DNA of 64,000 nt from Spirosoma radiotolerans. GTDB lineage: Bacteria > Bacteroidota > Bacteroidia > Cytophagales > Spirosomataceae. Both the position numbers and the translations under genes were made by a program. Below, piece after piece: positions 17,029-25,458 of the stretch (the first letter of the stretch is position 1; each line of letters begins with the position of its first letter). Location of the stretch: contig NZ_CP010429.1 of assembly GCF_000974425.1 (NCBI RefSeq), positions 6,216,501-6,280,500 of the forward strand, read 5' to 3'. The notes beneath the pieces are model-generated. The model worked only from the letters and a program-made list of their open reading frames with translations, made no database searches and was not told the DNA's origin.

Positions 17029-17658
17029 ATGGAAGTAATCGTATATAACAGCAAAGGCGAGGACACAGGCAAAAAGGTCACGCTTCCGGAAGCGGTCTTC
17101 GGTATCGAACCGAACCAACACGCGATTTATCTCGACGTGAAACAGTACTTAGCCAACCAACGGCAAGGAACGCACAAAGCGAAAGAGCGGGCTGAAAATG
17201 CACACTCGACGCGTAAATTGAAAAAGCAAAAAGGTACAGGTGGCGCCCGCGCCGGTAGCGCCAAATCGCCCGTATTTGTGGGCGGTGGTACTATCTTCGG
17301 TCCCCGTCCCCGCGACTACAGCTTCAAACTGAACAAAAAAGTGAAATCGCTGGCCCGCCAGTCAGCCTATGCTGTAAAAGCGAAAGCTGAGAAGATTTCC
17401 ATTATTGACAGCATTTCGCTGGAAGCTCCCCGCACGAAAGACTACATCCAGTTCTTAAGTGATCTGAATGTAACGGGTAAGAAAACGCTGCTTATCCTGC
17501 CCGATGTAAACACAAACGTTGTTTTGTCGAGCCGGAACGTTCAGAAGACGAAAGTTACGACTGCTTCGCAGGTTAACACATACGATCTGATGAATGCTGA
17601 TCAACTGCTCATTAGCGAAGAAGCCCTGTCAACCATTCAAACGTTGTTCGACCGATAA
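17029..17658 (+). CDS. rplD: 50S ribosomal protein L4
   Basis: 209 residues with the L4 core (KLKKQKGTGGARAGSAKSPVFVGGGTIFGPRPRDYSF), whose extended loop lines the exit tunnel. It starts 3 bases after rplC. In E. coli L4 also represses the S10 operon; no homologous leader structure can be claimed here. Confidence 0.97.
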   Translation: MEVIVYNSKGEDTGKKVTLPEAVFGIEPNQHAIYLDVKQYLANQRQGTHKAKERAENAHSTRKLKKQKGTGGARAGSAKSPVFVGGGTIFGPRPRDYSFKLNKKVKSLARQSAYAVKAKAEKISIIDSISLEAPRTKDYIQFLSDLNVTGKKTLLILPDVNTNVVLSSRNVQKTKVTTASQVNTYDLMNADQLLISEEALSTIQTLFDR

Positions 17659-17675
17659 TCGGGAGCAAATTAATC

Positions 17676-17963
17676 ATGAGCGTACTGAAACGACCAATCG
17701 TCACCGAGAAAATGACGGGCCTTAACAAGCAAGGCAAATATGCTTTTGAGGTTGAACTAAAAGCCAACAAACTCGAGATCGGCAAAGCCATCGAGAAAAT
17801 GTATGGCGTAAACGTTGAAGCTGTTAATACATTCCGGGTATACGGAAAGAAACGCAGCAAGAACATCAACGGACGTGTTGTATCGGGTAAGACCCCAACC
17901 ACTAAGAAAGCAATTGTTACGGTTGCCGAAGGCGAAGTAATTGATATCTACGCTGACCTGTAA
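17676..17963 (+). CDS. rplW: 50S ribosomal protein L23
   Basis: 95 residues, the normal length. It starts SVLKRPIVTEKMTG and has the VNTFRVYGKKRS RNA-binding segment. It sits at the exit-tunnel mouth and serves as a docking site for trigger factor and SRP. Lies 17 bases after rplD. Confidence 0.96.
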   Translation: MSVLKRPIVTEKMTGLNKQGKYAFEVELKANKLEIGKAIEKMYGVNVEAVNTFRVYGKKRSKNINGRVVSGKTPTTKKAIVTVAEGEVIDIYADL

Positions 17964-17993
17964 ACCGAGCACTGCTCTACCAATTAATCAGTC

Positions 17994-18818
17994 ATGGGAG
18001 TTAAAAAACTAAGACCAATAACGCCGAGTACACGTTTTCGCGTGGCACCCGACTTTGCGGAAATAACAGCCTCCAAGCCAGAAAAAAGCCTGCTGGAGCC
18101 CATTAAGAGAACCGGTGGCCGTAATAACGAAGGTCACCGCACTATGCGCTACATTGGAGGAGGTCATAAGCGGCAATATCGCATTATTGACTTCAAGCGC
18201 GATAAAGTCGGCCAGCCTGCCGAAGTTTTGACTGTAGAATACGATCCAAACCGTACAGCACGCATCGCTTTGGTGCAATATGCTGACGGTGAAAAACGCT
18301 ACATCATCGCACCACAGGGTATTACCGTAGGCCAGACCATCCGGTCGGGCGAAGGGTCGACTCCTGATGTTGGTAACGCACTTCCTCTGGCTCTGATGCC
18401 AATTGGTACGATCGTTCATAACATTGAGTTGACACCCGGTAAAGGTGGTGCTATGGCTCGTTCGGCTGGTACATACGCCCAACTAGTAGGTCGTGAAGAC
18501 AAATACGCTATCCTGCGTTTGCCTTCGGGCGAAACACGCCGGGTTTTAAGCGCTGGCATGGCAACGGTAGGTTCGGTATCCAACCCCGATCACATGAACG
18601 TTGTCGTGGGTAAAGCGGGTCGTAACCGTTGGTTAGGTCGCCGTCCCCGCGTTCGTGCTGTCGTTATGAACCCAGTCGATCACCCAATGGGTGGTGGTGA
18701 AGGCCGGGCATCCGGTGGCCACCCACGTTCACGTAATGGCCAGTTCGCTAAAGGTCAGAAGACCCGCAGCAAGAACAAGGCATCTGAAAGCATGATTATT
18801 AGCCGACGCAAAAAGTAA
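17994..18818 (+). CDS. rplB: 50S ribosomal protein L2
   Basis: 274 residues. Contains the L2 motifs GRNNEGHRTMRYIGGGHKRQYR and, near the C-terminus, NPVDHPMGGGEG with the conserved His near the peptidyl-transferase centre. The basic tail ends RRKK. A primary 23S rRNA binder, followed after 9 bases by rpsS. Confidence 0.98.
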   Translation: MGVKKLRPITPSTRFRVAPDFAEITASKPEKSLLEPIKRTGGRNNEGHRTMRYIGGGHKRQYRIIDFKRDKVGQPAEVLTVEYDPNRTARIALVQYADGEKRYIIAPQGITVGQTIRSGEGSTPDVGNALPLALMPIGTIVHNIELTPGKGGAMARSAGTYAQLVGREDKYAILRLPSGETRRVLSAGMATVGSVSNPDHMNVVVGKAGRNRWLGRRPRVRAVVMNPVDHPMGGGEGRASGGHPRSRNGQFAKGQKTRSKNKASESMIISRRKK

Positions 18819-18827
18819 CAGATAACA

Positions 18828-19106
18828 ATGGCACGTTCACTCAAAAAAGGCCCCTATATTGATTTTCGTTTAGACAACAAAGTCCAGACGCAGAATGATT
18901 CGGGCAAGAAATCGGTCATCAAAACCTGGTCGCGTCGTTCGATGATTTCGCCGGATTTCGTAGGCCATACCTTCGCTGTGCACAACGGCAACAAGTTTAT
19001 CCCGGTTTATGTAACGGAGAACATGGTAGGTCACAAGCTCGGCGAATTCTCGCCAACGCGCAACTTCCGGGGACACACCGCAAAGAAAGACAAGGGCAAA
19101 CGATAA
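18828..19106 (+). CDS. rpsS: 30S ribosomal protein S19
   Basis: 92 residues, standard length, starting ARSLKKGPYIDFRL with HNGNKFIPVYVTENMVGHKLGEFSPTRNFRGH. It binds the 30S head with S13. A 70-base gap with an imperfect inverted repeat separates it from rplV. Confidence 0.97.
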   Translation: MARSLKKGPYIDFRLDNKVQTQNDSGKKSVIKTWSRRSMISPDFVGHTFAVHNGNKFIPVYVTENMVGHKLGEFSPTRNFRGHTAKKDKGKR

Positions 19107-19107
19107 G

Positions 19108-19170
19108 CAGTTTACGGTATTCGGTTTACGGTTTTAATAAGCTGTGAACCGTGAACTGAAAACCAAAACC
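19108..19170. repeat. Word-type imperfect inverted repeat, rpsS-rplV gap
   Basis: The left arm (19108-19134) repeats a TTTACGGT/TTCGGTTTACGG word; the right arm (19144-19170) carries its complement (ACCGTGAACTGAAAACC). Pairing is imperfect but covers nearly the full 27-base arms. Confidence 0.65.
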
Positions 19171-19176
19171 AAACAA

Positions 19177-19569
19177 ATGGAAGCAGTAGCAAAACTTAAA
19201 GATGTGCCCACGTCTCCCCGCAAGATGCGGTTAATTGCTGACCTCATTCGTGGTCAACGCGTTAGCCGGGCGTTGGGTCTATTAAAATATCAGCCACAGG
19301 CTGGTGCCGACGTATTGCAGAAAGTGCTTTTGTCGGCCGTTGCCAACTGGCAGCAAAAAAATGAAGATGCCCGTATCGAAGATGCGGATCTTTATATAAA
19401 AACGATTTTTGTTGATGGTGGTCCGATGCTGAAGCGTCTGCGTCCAGCACCACAAGGTCGTGGTCACCGGATTCGTAAGCGGTCAAATCACATTACCCTT
19501 GTGGTTGACAGCGCAGCGGACACTGTATTGACTCAGGCTGAAGTTTCTACCCCTGAAAACGAACAATAG
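19177..19569 (+). CDS. rplV: 50S ribosomal protein L22
   Basis: 130 residues from the ATG at 19177. A GTG start at 19144 would add 11 residues encoded by the inverted-repeat arm and is less likely. The L22 core is clear: VPTSPRKMRLIADLIRG at the start and PMLKRLRPAPQGRGHRIRKRSNHITLVV, the tunnel-lining hairpin. The stop is 6 bases before rpsC. Confidence 0.95.
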   Translation: MEAVAKLKDVPTSPRKMRLIADLIRGQRVSRALGLLKYQPQAGADVLQKVLLSAVANWQQKNEDARIEDADLYIKTIFVDGGPMLKRLRPAPQGRGHRIRKRSNHITLVVDSAADTVLTQAEVSTPENEQ

Positions 19570-19575
19570 ACAGAA

Positions 19576-20481
19576 ATGGGACAAAAAATAAATCCAATTG
19601 GCCTGCGACTTGGTATTGTTCGGGGCTGGGAGTCGAGCTGGTACGGCGGTAAAGAGTTTGCGGACAAACTTGTTGAAGACGAGAAAATCCGGAAATACAT
19701 CTCTGCCCGTATCCCTAAAGGCGCCATTGCGCGGGTCGTTATCGAACGTACCCTGAAGCGCGTAACCCTAACCATTCACACGGCTCGTCCGGGTATCGTT
19801 ATTGGTAAAGGTGGTGGTGAAGTTGACAAGATCAAAGAAGAGCTGAAGAAGATCACGGGCAAAGATGTCCAGATCAATATCTTCGAAATTAAACGCCCTG
19901 AAATTGATGCTAAACTAGTTGGCGAAGCAATCGCTCAGCAACTACAGGCTCGTATTTCATTCCGTCGTGCTATGAAGCAGGCTATCCAATCAGCGATTCG
20001 GGTAGGTGCACAAGGCATCAAGGTGAAAGTATCTGGTCGTTTGGGTGGTGCTGAAATTGCCCGCTCAGAGCAGTATAAAGAAGGTCGCGTACCGCTTCAC
20101 ACCCTGCGTGCTGATATCGACTACGCTATCTCTGAAGCCCAAACCGTTTACGGGAAAATCGGCATCAAAGTGTGGATTTTCAAAGGCGAGGTGTATGGCA
20201 AGCGTGATCTGTCTCCAGCAGCTATGATGAGCCAGGCGCAAGCCGGTGAGCGTACAGCGGCAGCCAATGATCGTGGCGATCGCCGTGGCCCTCGTGGCGA
20301 CCGTGATGGCAATGACCGGGGTGGCCGGAACCGTGGCGGTAATGATCGGGGTGGTCGTGGTGGCAATGCAGGTGGTGGCCAGGGTGGTAACCGTGGTGGC
20401 AATTCAGGCGGCCAGGGTGGCAACCGCGGTGGCGGTGGTGGTCAGGGTGGTAACCGCGGTGGCGGTGGTCCAAGACGATAA
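19576..20481 (+). CDS. rpsC: 30S ribosomal protein S3 with long Gly/Arg/Asn-rich tail
   Basis: 301 residues; family members usually have 210-260. The N-terminal and KH domain (HTARPGIVIGKGGGEVDKIKEEL) and C-terminal domain (VSGRLGGAEIARSEQYKEGRVPLHTLRADIDY) are complete up to about residue 230. The remaining 70 residues are a low-complexity tail of RGG, GGN, NRGG and GGQ units ending GGGGPRR. Such RGG-type tails bind RNA in other proteins. Its DNA is repetitive, so repeat slippage may vary its length between strains. Confidence 0.96.
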   Translation: MGQKINPIGLRLGIVRGWESSWYGGKEFADKLVEDEKIRKYISARIPKGAIARVVIERTLKRVTLTIHTARPGIVIGKGGGEVDKIKEELKKITGKDVQINIFEIKRPEIDAKLVGEAIAQQLQARISFRRAMKQAIQSAIRVGAQGIKVKVSGRLGGAEIARSEQYKEGRVPLHTLRADIDYAISEAQTVYGKIGIKVWIFKGEVYGKRDLSPAAMMSQAQAGERTAAANDRGDRRGPRGDRDGNDRGGRNRGGNDRGGRGGNAGGGQGGNRGGNSGGQGGNRGGGGGQGGNRGGGGPRR

Positions 20482-20482
20482 A

Positions 20483-20558
20483 TTCAGTCGTCAGTCGTCA
20501 GTCCACAGTCATTAGTTTACTACTCTTGATTAACAACTAACCACTATCGACGCTAACT
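20483..20558. repeat. Word-type imperfect inverted repeat, rpsC-rplP gap
   Basis: The left arm (20483-20518) carries three CAGTC-GT units and TCATTAGTTT; the right arm (20533-20558) carries AACTAACCACTATCGACG. Arms pair at about two of three positions. Confidence 0.55.
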
Positions 20559-20567
20559 TTTAGAGCT

Positions 20568-20999
20568 ATGTTACAGCCAAAAAGAACTAAATTCCGTAAA
20601 CAGCATAAAGGCAGGATTCCAGGTATCGCTTCACGCGGTCATGAAATTGCCTTCGGTACATTCGGCATCAAATCGCTGGAACCGGGTCGGATCACCGCCC
20701 GCCAGATTGAAGCCGCTCGTATTTCAGTAACACGGGCGATGAAACGCGAAGGTCAGGTTTGGATTCGCATTTTCCCCGACAAACCCATCACCAAGAAACC
20801 AGCCGAAGTTCGGATGGGTAAAGGTAAGGGTGCCCCAGAATACTGGGTAGCCGTAGTAAAGCCCGGTACGATTATGTTCGAAACAACGGGCGTTGATCTG
20901 GCAACGGGTATGGAAGCCCTGCGCCTGGCCGCTCAGAAATTGCCAGTTCGGACGAAATTTGTTGTCCGGCGTGATTATCAGGAGCAAGGCGAAGAATAG
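20568..20999 (+). CDS. rplP: 50S ribosomal protein L16
   Basis: 143 residues, starting MLQPKRTKFRKQHKGR with the conserved FGTFGIKSLEPGRITARQIEAARI and the MGKGKGAPEYWVAVVKPG loop. Near the A-site and needed for late 50S assembly. 21 bases before rpmC. Confidence 0.97.
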   Translation: MLQPKRTKFRKQHKGRIPGIASRGHEIAFGTFGIKSLEPGRITARQIEAARISVTRAMKREGQVWIRIFPDKPITKKPAEVRMGKGKGAPEYWVAVVKPGTIMFETTGVDLATGMEALRLAAQKLPVRTKFVVRRDYQEQGEE

Positions 21000-21020
21000 T
21001 ACCCCTAAGCGACGAACAAA

Positions 21021-21215
21021 ATGAAAAAAGAAGATTTAAAAGGATTGTCGGCCGACGAGTTACGTACCGAGCTAGGTGCTGAACAAGACCGACTGTTGAA
21101 ACTAAGGTTCGCTCATGCGGTATCTCCAATTGAGAATCCAATGCGCATCCGCGAGAGCCGGAAACGGATTACTCGTCTGAACACAGAACTGACGGTTAAA
21201 TCGCGGCAAGCCTAA
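21021..21215 (+). CDS. rpmC: 50S ribosomal protein L29
   Basis: 64 residues, two-helix L29: KKEDLKGLSADELRTEL, then LRFAHAVSPIENPMRIRESRKRITRLNTE. Located at the exit tunnel beside L23. 12 bases before rpsQ. Confidence 0.96.
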   Translation: MKKEDLKGLSADELRTELGAEQDRLLKLRFAHAVSPIENPMRIRESRKRITRLNTELTVKSRQA

Positions 21216-21227
21216 TAAGACACGACA

Positions 21228-21593
21228 ATGGAAGAGCAACAAGCACCAGCACCGCAGGTAGACCAACAAGCTCCGGCGGCAGCAGCAACAGATCAGCCGA
21301 CAGCAACTGCTCCAGCAACGAGCACTGCCGCAGCGGCTTCGGAGCGCAACGCTCGGAAAGAGCGTATCGGACGGGTAACCAGCAATAAAATGCAGAAAAC
21401 CATCACTGTTGCGATTGATCGTAAAGTGAAGCACCCGATGTATGGCAAGTTCATGAACAAGACGAAAAAATTGACGGTTCATGACGAGAAAAATGAGTGC
21501 GGTATCGGTGACACGGTTCGTGTTATGGAAACCCGCCCAATGAGCAAAAATAAGCGTTGGCGTTTAGTCGAAATCATCGAAAAAGCGAAGTAA
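21228..21593 (+). CDS. rpsQ: 30S ribosomal protein S17 with Ala/Gln/Pro-rich N-terminal extension
   Basis: 121 residues. The S17 OB-fold (RKERIGRVTSNKMQKTITV...MYGKFMNKTKKLTVHDE...VRVMETRPMSKNKRWRLVEI) starts only near residue 41. The first 40 residues are low-complexity Ala, Gln, Pro and Thr. Typical S17 has 80-90 residues. The ATG at 21228 follows rpmC by 12 bases, and no other good start lies close to the core, so the extension is probably translated. Confidence 0.94.
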   Translation: MEEQQAPAPQVDQQAPAAAATDQPTATAPATSTAAAASERNARKERIGRVTSNKMQKTITVAIDRKVKHPMYGKFMNKTKKLTVHDEKNECGIGDTVRVMETRPMSKNKRWRLVEIIEKAK

Positions 21594-21596
21594 GCC

Positions 21597-21965
21597 ATGG
21601 TACAGCAAGAATCAAGATTAGGAGTAGCCGATAACAGTGGCGCGAAGGAAGTGCTGGTTATCCGCGTCCTGGGCGGTACAGGCAAGCGGTATGCATCAGT
21701 CGGTGACAAGATTGTCGTGACGGTGAAACAGGCTCTGTCGTCCAGTAATATGAAAAAAGGTACGGTGTCGAAAGCCGTTGTTGTTCGGACCAAGAAGGAA
21801 GTGCGTCGTAAAGATGGATCCTACATCCGCTTCGAAGACAATGCCGCCGTATTGCTCAATAACAACGATGAACCACGCGGCACCCGGATTTTCGGACCCG
21901 TAGCTCGTGAATTGCGCGAGAAGCAGTTTATGAAAATCGTATCGTTAGCCCCGGAAGTATTGTAA
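21597..21965 (+). CDS. rplN: 50S ribosomal protein L14
   Basis: 122 residues, full length. Begins MVQQESRLGVADNSGAKEVLVIRVLGG and ends with RGTRIFGPVARELREKQFMKIVSLAPEVL. It forms bridge B8 and binds 23S rRNA. 3 bases after rpsQ. Confidence 0.97.
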   Translation: MVQQESRLGVADNSGAKEVLVIRVLGGTGKRYASVGDKIVVTVKQALSSSNMKKGTVSKAVVVRTKKEVRRKDGSYIRFEDNAAVLLNNNDEPRGTRIFGPVARELREKQFMKIVSLAPEVL

Positions 21966-21969
21966 GGCA

Positions 21970-22341
21970 ATGGAGAAGAAAATAACGCTACCGAAGCACA
22001 AATTCCATATCAAATCAGGCGACACCGTCGTCGTGATTGGTGGTAACTCGAAAGGTCAGCGCGGTGTAGTGAAAGAAGTGATCGTAGAAAAAGATCGCGC
22101 TCGGGTTGAGGGCGTCGCTATGATTACCAAACACTTGAAGCCAACGGCTTCTAACCCGCAGGGGAGTCTGGAAAAAACGGAAGGATCGATCCACATCAGC
22201 AACCTCAAACTGGTTGATCCAGCTACCGGCGAACCTACCCGCACGGGTCGTAAAGTAAACGAAAAGGGAAAGCTGCAGCGCTTCTCCAAGAAGACAGGCA
22301 ACTTTATTCCTGATCGGTCCGCCGACGCGGGTCGTAAATAA
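21970..22341 (+). CDS. rplX: 50S ribosomal protein L24
   Basis: 123 residues. The KOW motif is at GDTVVVIGGNSKGQRGVVKEV; the EGVAMITKHLKPT segment is typical. An assembly-initiating protein near the exit tunnel. 4 bases after rplN. Confidence 0.96.
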   Translation: MEKKITLPKHKFHIKSGDTVVVIGGNSKGQRGVVKEVIVEKDRARVEGVAMITKHLKPTASNPQGSLEKTEGSIHISNLKLVDPATGEPTRTGRKVNEKGKLQRFSKKTGNFIPDRSADAGRK

Positions 22342-22361
22342 CCTTAAGCAGGTCTAAGAAA

Positions 22362-22916
22362 ATGGCAACGCCAAGACTGAAAGAAAAATATCTAAGCGAA
22401 ATCGTACCTCAGTTGAAGGACAAGTTTCAGTATAAGTCGATCATGCAAGTGCCCCGACTAACTAAAATTGTCATCAACAAAGGTATTGGAGCCGCTGTCG
22501 CCGATAAAAAATTGGTGGACGTGGGCGTGGAAGAATTGACGACCATCACGGGTCAGAAAGCCGTTCCGACATTGTCGAAGAAAGCGGTCTCGAACTTCAA
22601 ACTGCGGGAGAAAATGCCCATCGGTGCGAAAGTTACGCTGCGTGGTGTGAAGATGTATGAATTTCTGGACCGGCTAACGGCGGTATCGCTGCCCCGCGTT
22701 CGTGACTTCAAAGGCATTAGTGACAAAGGGTTCGACGGCCGTGGCAACTATACCTTCGGTGTACAGGAGCAGATCATCTTCCCTGAGATCAGCATTGATA
22801 AAGTAGCTCGTATTTCGGGAATGGACATCACATTTGTGACGACTGCCAACACGGATAATGAGAGTTACGAGTTGCTGAAAGCAATGGGTATGCCGTTTGC
22901 TAAAAGTGATAAATAA
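22362..22916 (+). CDS. rplE: 50S ribosomal protein L5
   Basis: 184 residues with the L5 features: PRLTKIVINKGIGAAVADKK, ITGQKAVPTLSKKAVSNFKLREKMPIGAKVTLRG and the VRDFKGISDKGFDGRGNYTFGVQEQIIFPEI block. It binds 5S rRNA in the central protuberance. Confidence 0.97.
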   Translation: MATPRLKEKYLSEIVPQLKDKFQYKSIMQVPRLTKIVINKGIGAAVADKKLVDVGVEELTTITGQKAVPTLSKKAVSNFKLREKMPIGAKVTLRGVKMYEFLDRLTAVSLPRVRDFKGISDKGFDGRGNYTFGVQEQIIFPEISIDKVARISGMDITFVTTANTDNESYELLKAMGMPFAKSDK

Positions 22917-22939
22917 CAACCGACAAAAAGGTTAAGACA

Positions 22940-23209
22940 ATGGCAAAAGAATCAATAAAAGCACGGGAACGGAAACGCGAAGCACTAGTGGCTAAGTACG
23001 CTGTAAAGCGGGCTGCTTTAAAAGCTGCCGGCGACTACATCGGTCTGGATAAACTGCCTAAAAATTCGTCCTCTGTTCGTTTGCACAACCGGTGCAAATT
23101 AACGGGTCGTCCTCGGGGCTACATGCGCAAGTTTGGTATTTCACGGGTAACATTCCGGGAAATGGCATCGGCCGGTAAAATTCCAGGTGTAACTAAAGCA
23201 AGCTGGTAA
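22940..23209 (+). CDS. rpsN: 30S ribosomal protein S14, long zinc-free type
   Basis: 89 residues, the long C-minus form without CxxC pairs. It ends LTGRPRGYMRKFGISRVTFREMASAGKIPGVTKASW, the conserved S14 signature. Only one cysteine is present, so no zinc ribbon. A gap of 90 bases follows before rpsH. Confidence 0.96.
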   Translation: MAKESIKARERKREALVAKYAVKRAALKAAGDYIGLDKLPKNSSSVRLHNRCKLTGRPRGYMRKFGISRVTFREMASAGKIPGVTKASW

Positions 23210-23299
23210 TTCCAGATTCCATTTCTATTTGTAATTCAGTTTCCGTAATTTTGCGAACTTTCTCAAAAAGAGGGGTTTGCAAGTAACGCAACGCTAAGA

Positions 23300-23698
23300 A
23301 TGAATACAGATCCAATAGCAGACTTTCTGACTCGTGTTAGAAACGCCATCCGGGCTAAGCACCGGGTAGTAGAGATCCCTGCTTCGAATATAAAGAAAGA
23401 AATTACCAAGGTTTTGTACGAGAAAGGGTACATCCAGAACTATAAGTTCGACGACAGCACCCCGCAAGGCTCAATTAAGATTGCGCTGAAGTACAACCCA
23501 ACGACGAAGCAGCCTGCTATCGTTGACCTACAACGCATCAGCCGCCCAGGTCTGCGTCAGTATCGGGGTGCCGATAATCTGCCACGTATCCTGAACGGAT
23601 TGGGTGTAGCAATCATCTCTACCTCCAAAGGCGTGATGACTGATAAAGAAGCGAAGACGCTGAACGTTGGTGGAGAAGTATTGTGTTACGTATATTAA
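23300..23698 (+). CDS. rpsH: 30S ribosomal protein S8
   Basis: 132 residues: TDPIADFLTRVRNAIRAKHR at the start, and a C-terminus with ISTSKGVMTDKEAKTLNVGGEVLCYVY. It binds 16S rRNA helix 21. A TAATTTTG element at 23246-23253 in the gap before it could be an internal promoter. Confidence 0.97.
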   Translation: MNTDPIADFLTRVRNAIRAKHRVVEIPASNIKKEITKVLYEKGYIQNYKFDDSTPQGSIKIALKYNPTTKQPAIVDLQRISRPGLRQYRGADNLPRILNGLGVAIISTSKGVMTDKEAKTLNVGGEVLCYVY

Positions 23699-23711
23699 TC
23701 CGAACTGAACG

Positions 23712-24269
23712 ATGTCACGCATAGGTAAGAAACCAATCGCCCTACCCAGCAACGTTACGTTGTCTGTTGACAATCAGAACGTCGTTACGGTGAAAGGGCC
23801 TAAAGGCACCTTGACCCAATCGGTTGACCCGGACATTTCGGTAGCCATTGAAGACGGTCATATCCAAGTAAGCCGCCCAACCGAGCAGAAGCGCCATAAA
23901 GCACTGCACGGCCTGTATCGGTCGCTGGTCAACAACATGGTAACTGGCGTAAGCGAAGGCTTTAAACTCGATCTGGAAGTAATCGGGGTTGGTTATAAAG
24001 CATCTGTTGCCAATAACATTCTCGAACTGCAACTTGGCTATTCACACAATGTGTTTTTAGCTGTTCCAGCCGAAATCAAAGTTACAGCTGTAACGGAAAA
24101 AGGTCAGAACCCGAAAGTATATCTGGAAGGTTCAGACAAGCAACTTTTGGGTGACGTAGCCGCAAAAATCCGTTCGTTGCGTAAAGTTGAGCCATACAAA
24201 GGCAAAGGTATCCGCTTCATCGGTGAGCAAGTTCGCCGGAAAGCTGGTAAATCTTCTTCGAAGAAATAA
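23712..24269 (+). CDS. rplF: 50S ribosomal protein L6
   Basis: 185 residues, two tandem L6 domains. The conserved C-terminal block VEPYKGKGIRFIGEQVRRKAGKSSSKK is present. It contacts the sarcin-ricin loop region. Confidence 0.97.
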   Translation: MSRIGKKPIALPSNVTLSVDNQNVVTVKGPKGTLTQSVDPDISVAIEDGHIQVSRPTEQKRHKALHGLYRSLVNNMVTGVSEGFKLDLEVIGVGYKASVANNILELQLGYSHNVFLAVPAEIKVTAVTEKGQNPKVYLEGSDKQLLGDVAAKIRSLRKVEPYKGKGIRFIGEQVRRKAGKSSSKK

Positions 24270-24271
24270 TA

Positions 24272-24340
24272 AAGTGGTTTTCCATTTTCGGTTTATGGCT
24301 GACCTGCTCGGCGATAAATCGGAAATCAGAAACCAAAAAC
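24272..24340. repeat. Word-type imperfect inverted repeat, rplF-rplR gap
   Basis: GTGGTTTTCCATTTTCGGTTTAT (left) faces ATAAATCGGAAATCAGAAACC (right); arms 24272-24298 and 24313-24340. Confidence 0.6.
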
Positions 24341-24374
24341 ATTTTAAACGCCTATTTGGTCGGAATCAAATAAC

Positions 24375-24728
24375 ATGGCAACGAATAAACAAGAAAGAAG
24401 ACAGCGGATCAAGTTTGGTATCCGGGCGAAAGTTTCTGGCACAGCCGAGCGTCCCCGTCTATCTGTTTTCCGCTCTAACAAAGCGATTTACGCGCAGTTA
24501 ATCGACGATGTAAGCGGCCACACACTGGCGGCTGCCTCATCGGTTGAATTGAAAAGCGAAGCCGAAGGGAATACCGTCGAAACGGCGAAGAAAGTAGGCC
24601 AGCGGTTGGCCGAGAAAGCAGTTGCCAAGAATATCAGCGCAGCTGTATTCGACCGTAATGGCTACTTATATCACGGTAAAGTAAAAGCATTGGCCGATGC
24701 AGCCCGCGAGGGAGGCCTTAAGTTCTAA
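24375..24728 (+). CDS. rplR: 50S ribosomal protein L18
   Basis: 117 residues with RPRLSVFRSNKAIYAQLIDD and VFDRNGYLYHGKVKALADAAREGGLKF. It binds 5S rRNA together with L5. 3 bases before rpsE. Confidence 0.97.
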   Translation: MATNKQERRQRIKFGIRAKVSGTAERPRLSVFRSNKAIYAQLIDDVSGHTLAAASSVELKSEAEGNTVETAKKVGQRLAEKAVAKNISAAVFDRNGYLYHGKVKALADAAREGGLKF

Positions 24729-24731
24729 GCG

Positions 24732-25250
24732 ATGAACATCAATTCAGCAAGACCGACAAAATTTAACGAAGCCGACCTTAAAGAAAAGGTGGTAGCCATC
24801 AACCGCGTAGCGAAGGTGGTAAAAGGTGGTCGCCGGTTCAGCTTCTCGGCAATTGTCGTGGTTGGAGACGGTAACGGTGTCGTTGGTTACGGATTAGGCA
24901 AAGCCAATGAAGTAACTGATGCCATTGCTAAAGGAGTGGAAGATGCCAAGAAAAACCTGGTACAGATTCCTCTTTTGAAGCGCACGGTTCCTCACGAAAT
25001 GGAAGGTAAATTCAGCGGTGGCTTTGTCCTGCTGAAGCCAGCCGCTCCGGGTACAGGAGTAATCGCAGGTGGTGCTATGCGGGCCGTTCTTGAATCGGCT
25101 GGTATTCACGATATCCTGGCGAAATCGAAAGGTTCGTCGAATCCTCACAACGTAGTTAAAGCTACGCTCGACGCACTGCTGAAAATGCGGTTACCACACC
25201 AGGTAGCTTTCCAGCGTCAGATCAGCTTAGCAAAAGTATTTAACGGTTAA
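24732..25250 (+). CDS. rpsE: 30S ribosomal protein S5
   Basis: 172 residues: KVVAINRVAKVVKGGRRFSFSAIVVVGDGNGVVGYGLGKA is the RNA-binding domain, and the C-terminal S5 fold has GTGVIAGGAMRAVLESAGIHDILAKSKGSSNPHNVVKAT. Involved in decoding fidelity at the mRNA entry. Confidence 0.97.
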   Translation: MNINSARPTKFNEADLKEKVVAINRVAKVVKGGRRFSFSAIVVVGDGNGVVGYGLGKANEVTDAIAKGVEDAKKNLVQIPLLKRTVPHEMEGKFSGGFVLLKPAAPGTGVIAGGAMRAVLESAGIHDILAKSKGSSNPHNVVKATLDALLKMRLPHQVAFQRQISLAKVFNG

Positions 25251-25268
25251 TCTAAAGGAGCAATAGAC

Positions 25269-25448
25269 ATGGCACGAGTACGCATCACGCAGGTCAGCAG
25301 CACCATTAAACGACCGCTATCTCAGAAAAACGCGATCAAGTCGTTAGGCTTGGGCAAAATCAACCGCAGCGTCGAGTTAGAATACAACGACGCGTTGAAA
25401 GGTGCAATCAATAAGGTGCAGCACCTAGTGAAGGTTGAAGAAATTTAA
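25269..25448 (+). CDS. rpmD: 50S ribosomal protein L30
   Basis: A 59-residue protein read directly from the sequence between rpsE and rplO: ATG at 25269, TAA at 25446-25448. It starts MARVRITQVSSTIKRPLSQK and continues with SLGLGKINRSVE, the L30 signature, at the standard length. Confidence 0.95.
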   Translation: MARVRITQVSSTIKRPLSQKNAIKSLGLGKINRSVELEYNDALKGAINKVQHLVKVEEI

Positions 25449-25449
25449 T

Positions 25450-25457
25450 TATCTTTG
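25450..25457 (+). promoter_or_regulatory. Possible internal promoter before rplO
   Basis: TATCTTTG overlaps the end and stop region of rpmD and matches TAnnTTTG. It would give a leader of about 165 bases for rplO-secY. Confidence 0.4.
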
Positions 25458-25458
25458 C

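Noticed and set aside
19144..19176. GTG start for rplV adding 11 residues
   Set aside because: The extension is encoded by the right arm of an inverted repeat, and the ATG at 19177 gives the normal L22 start.
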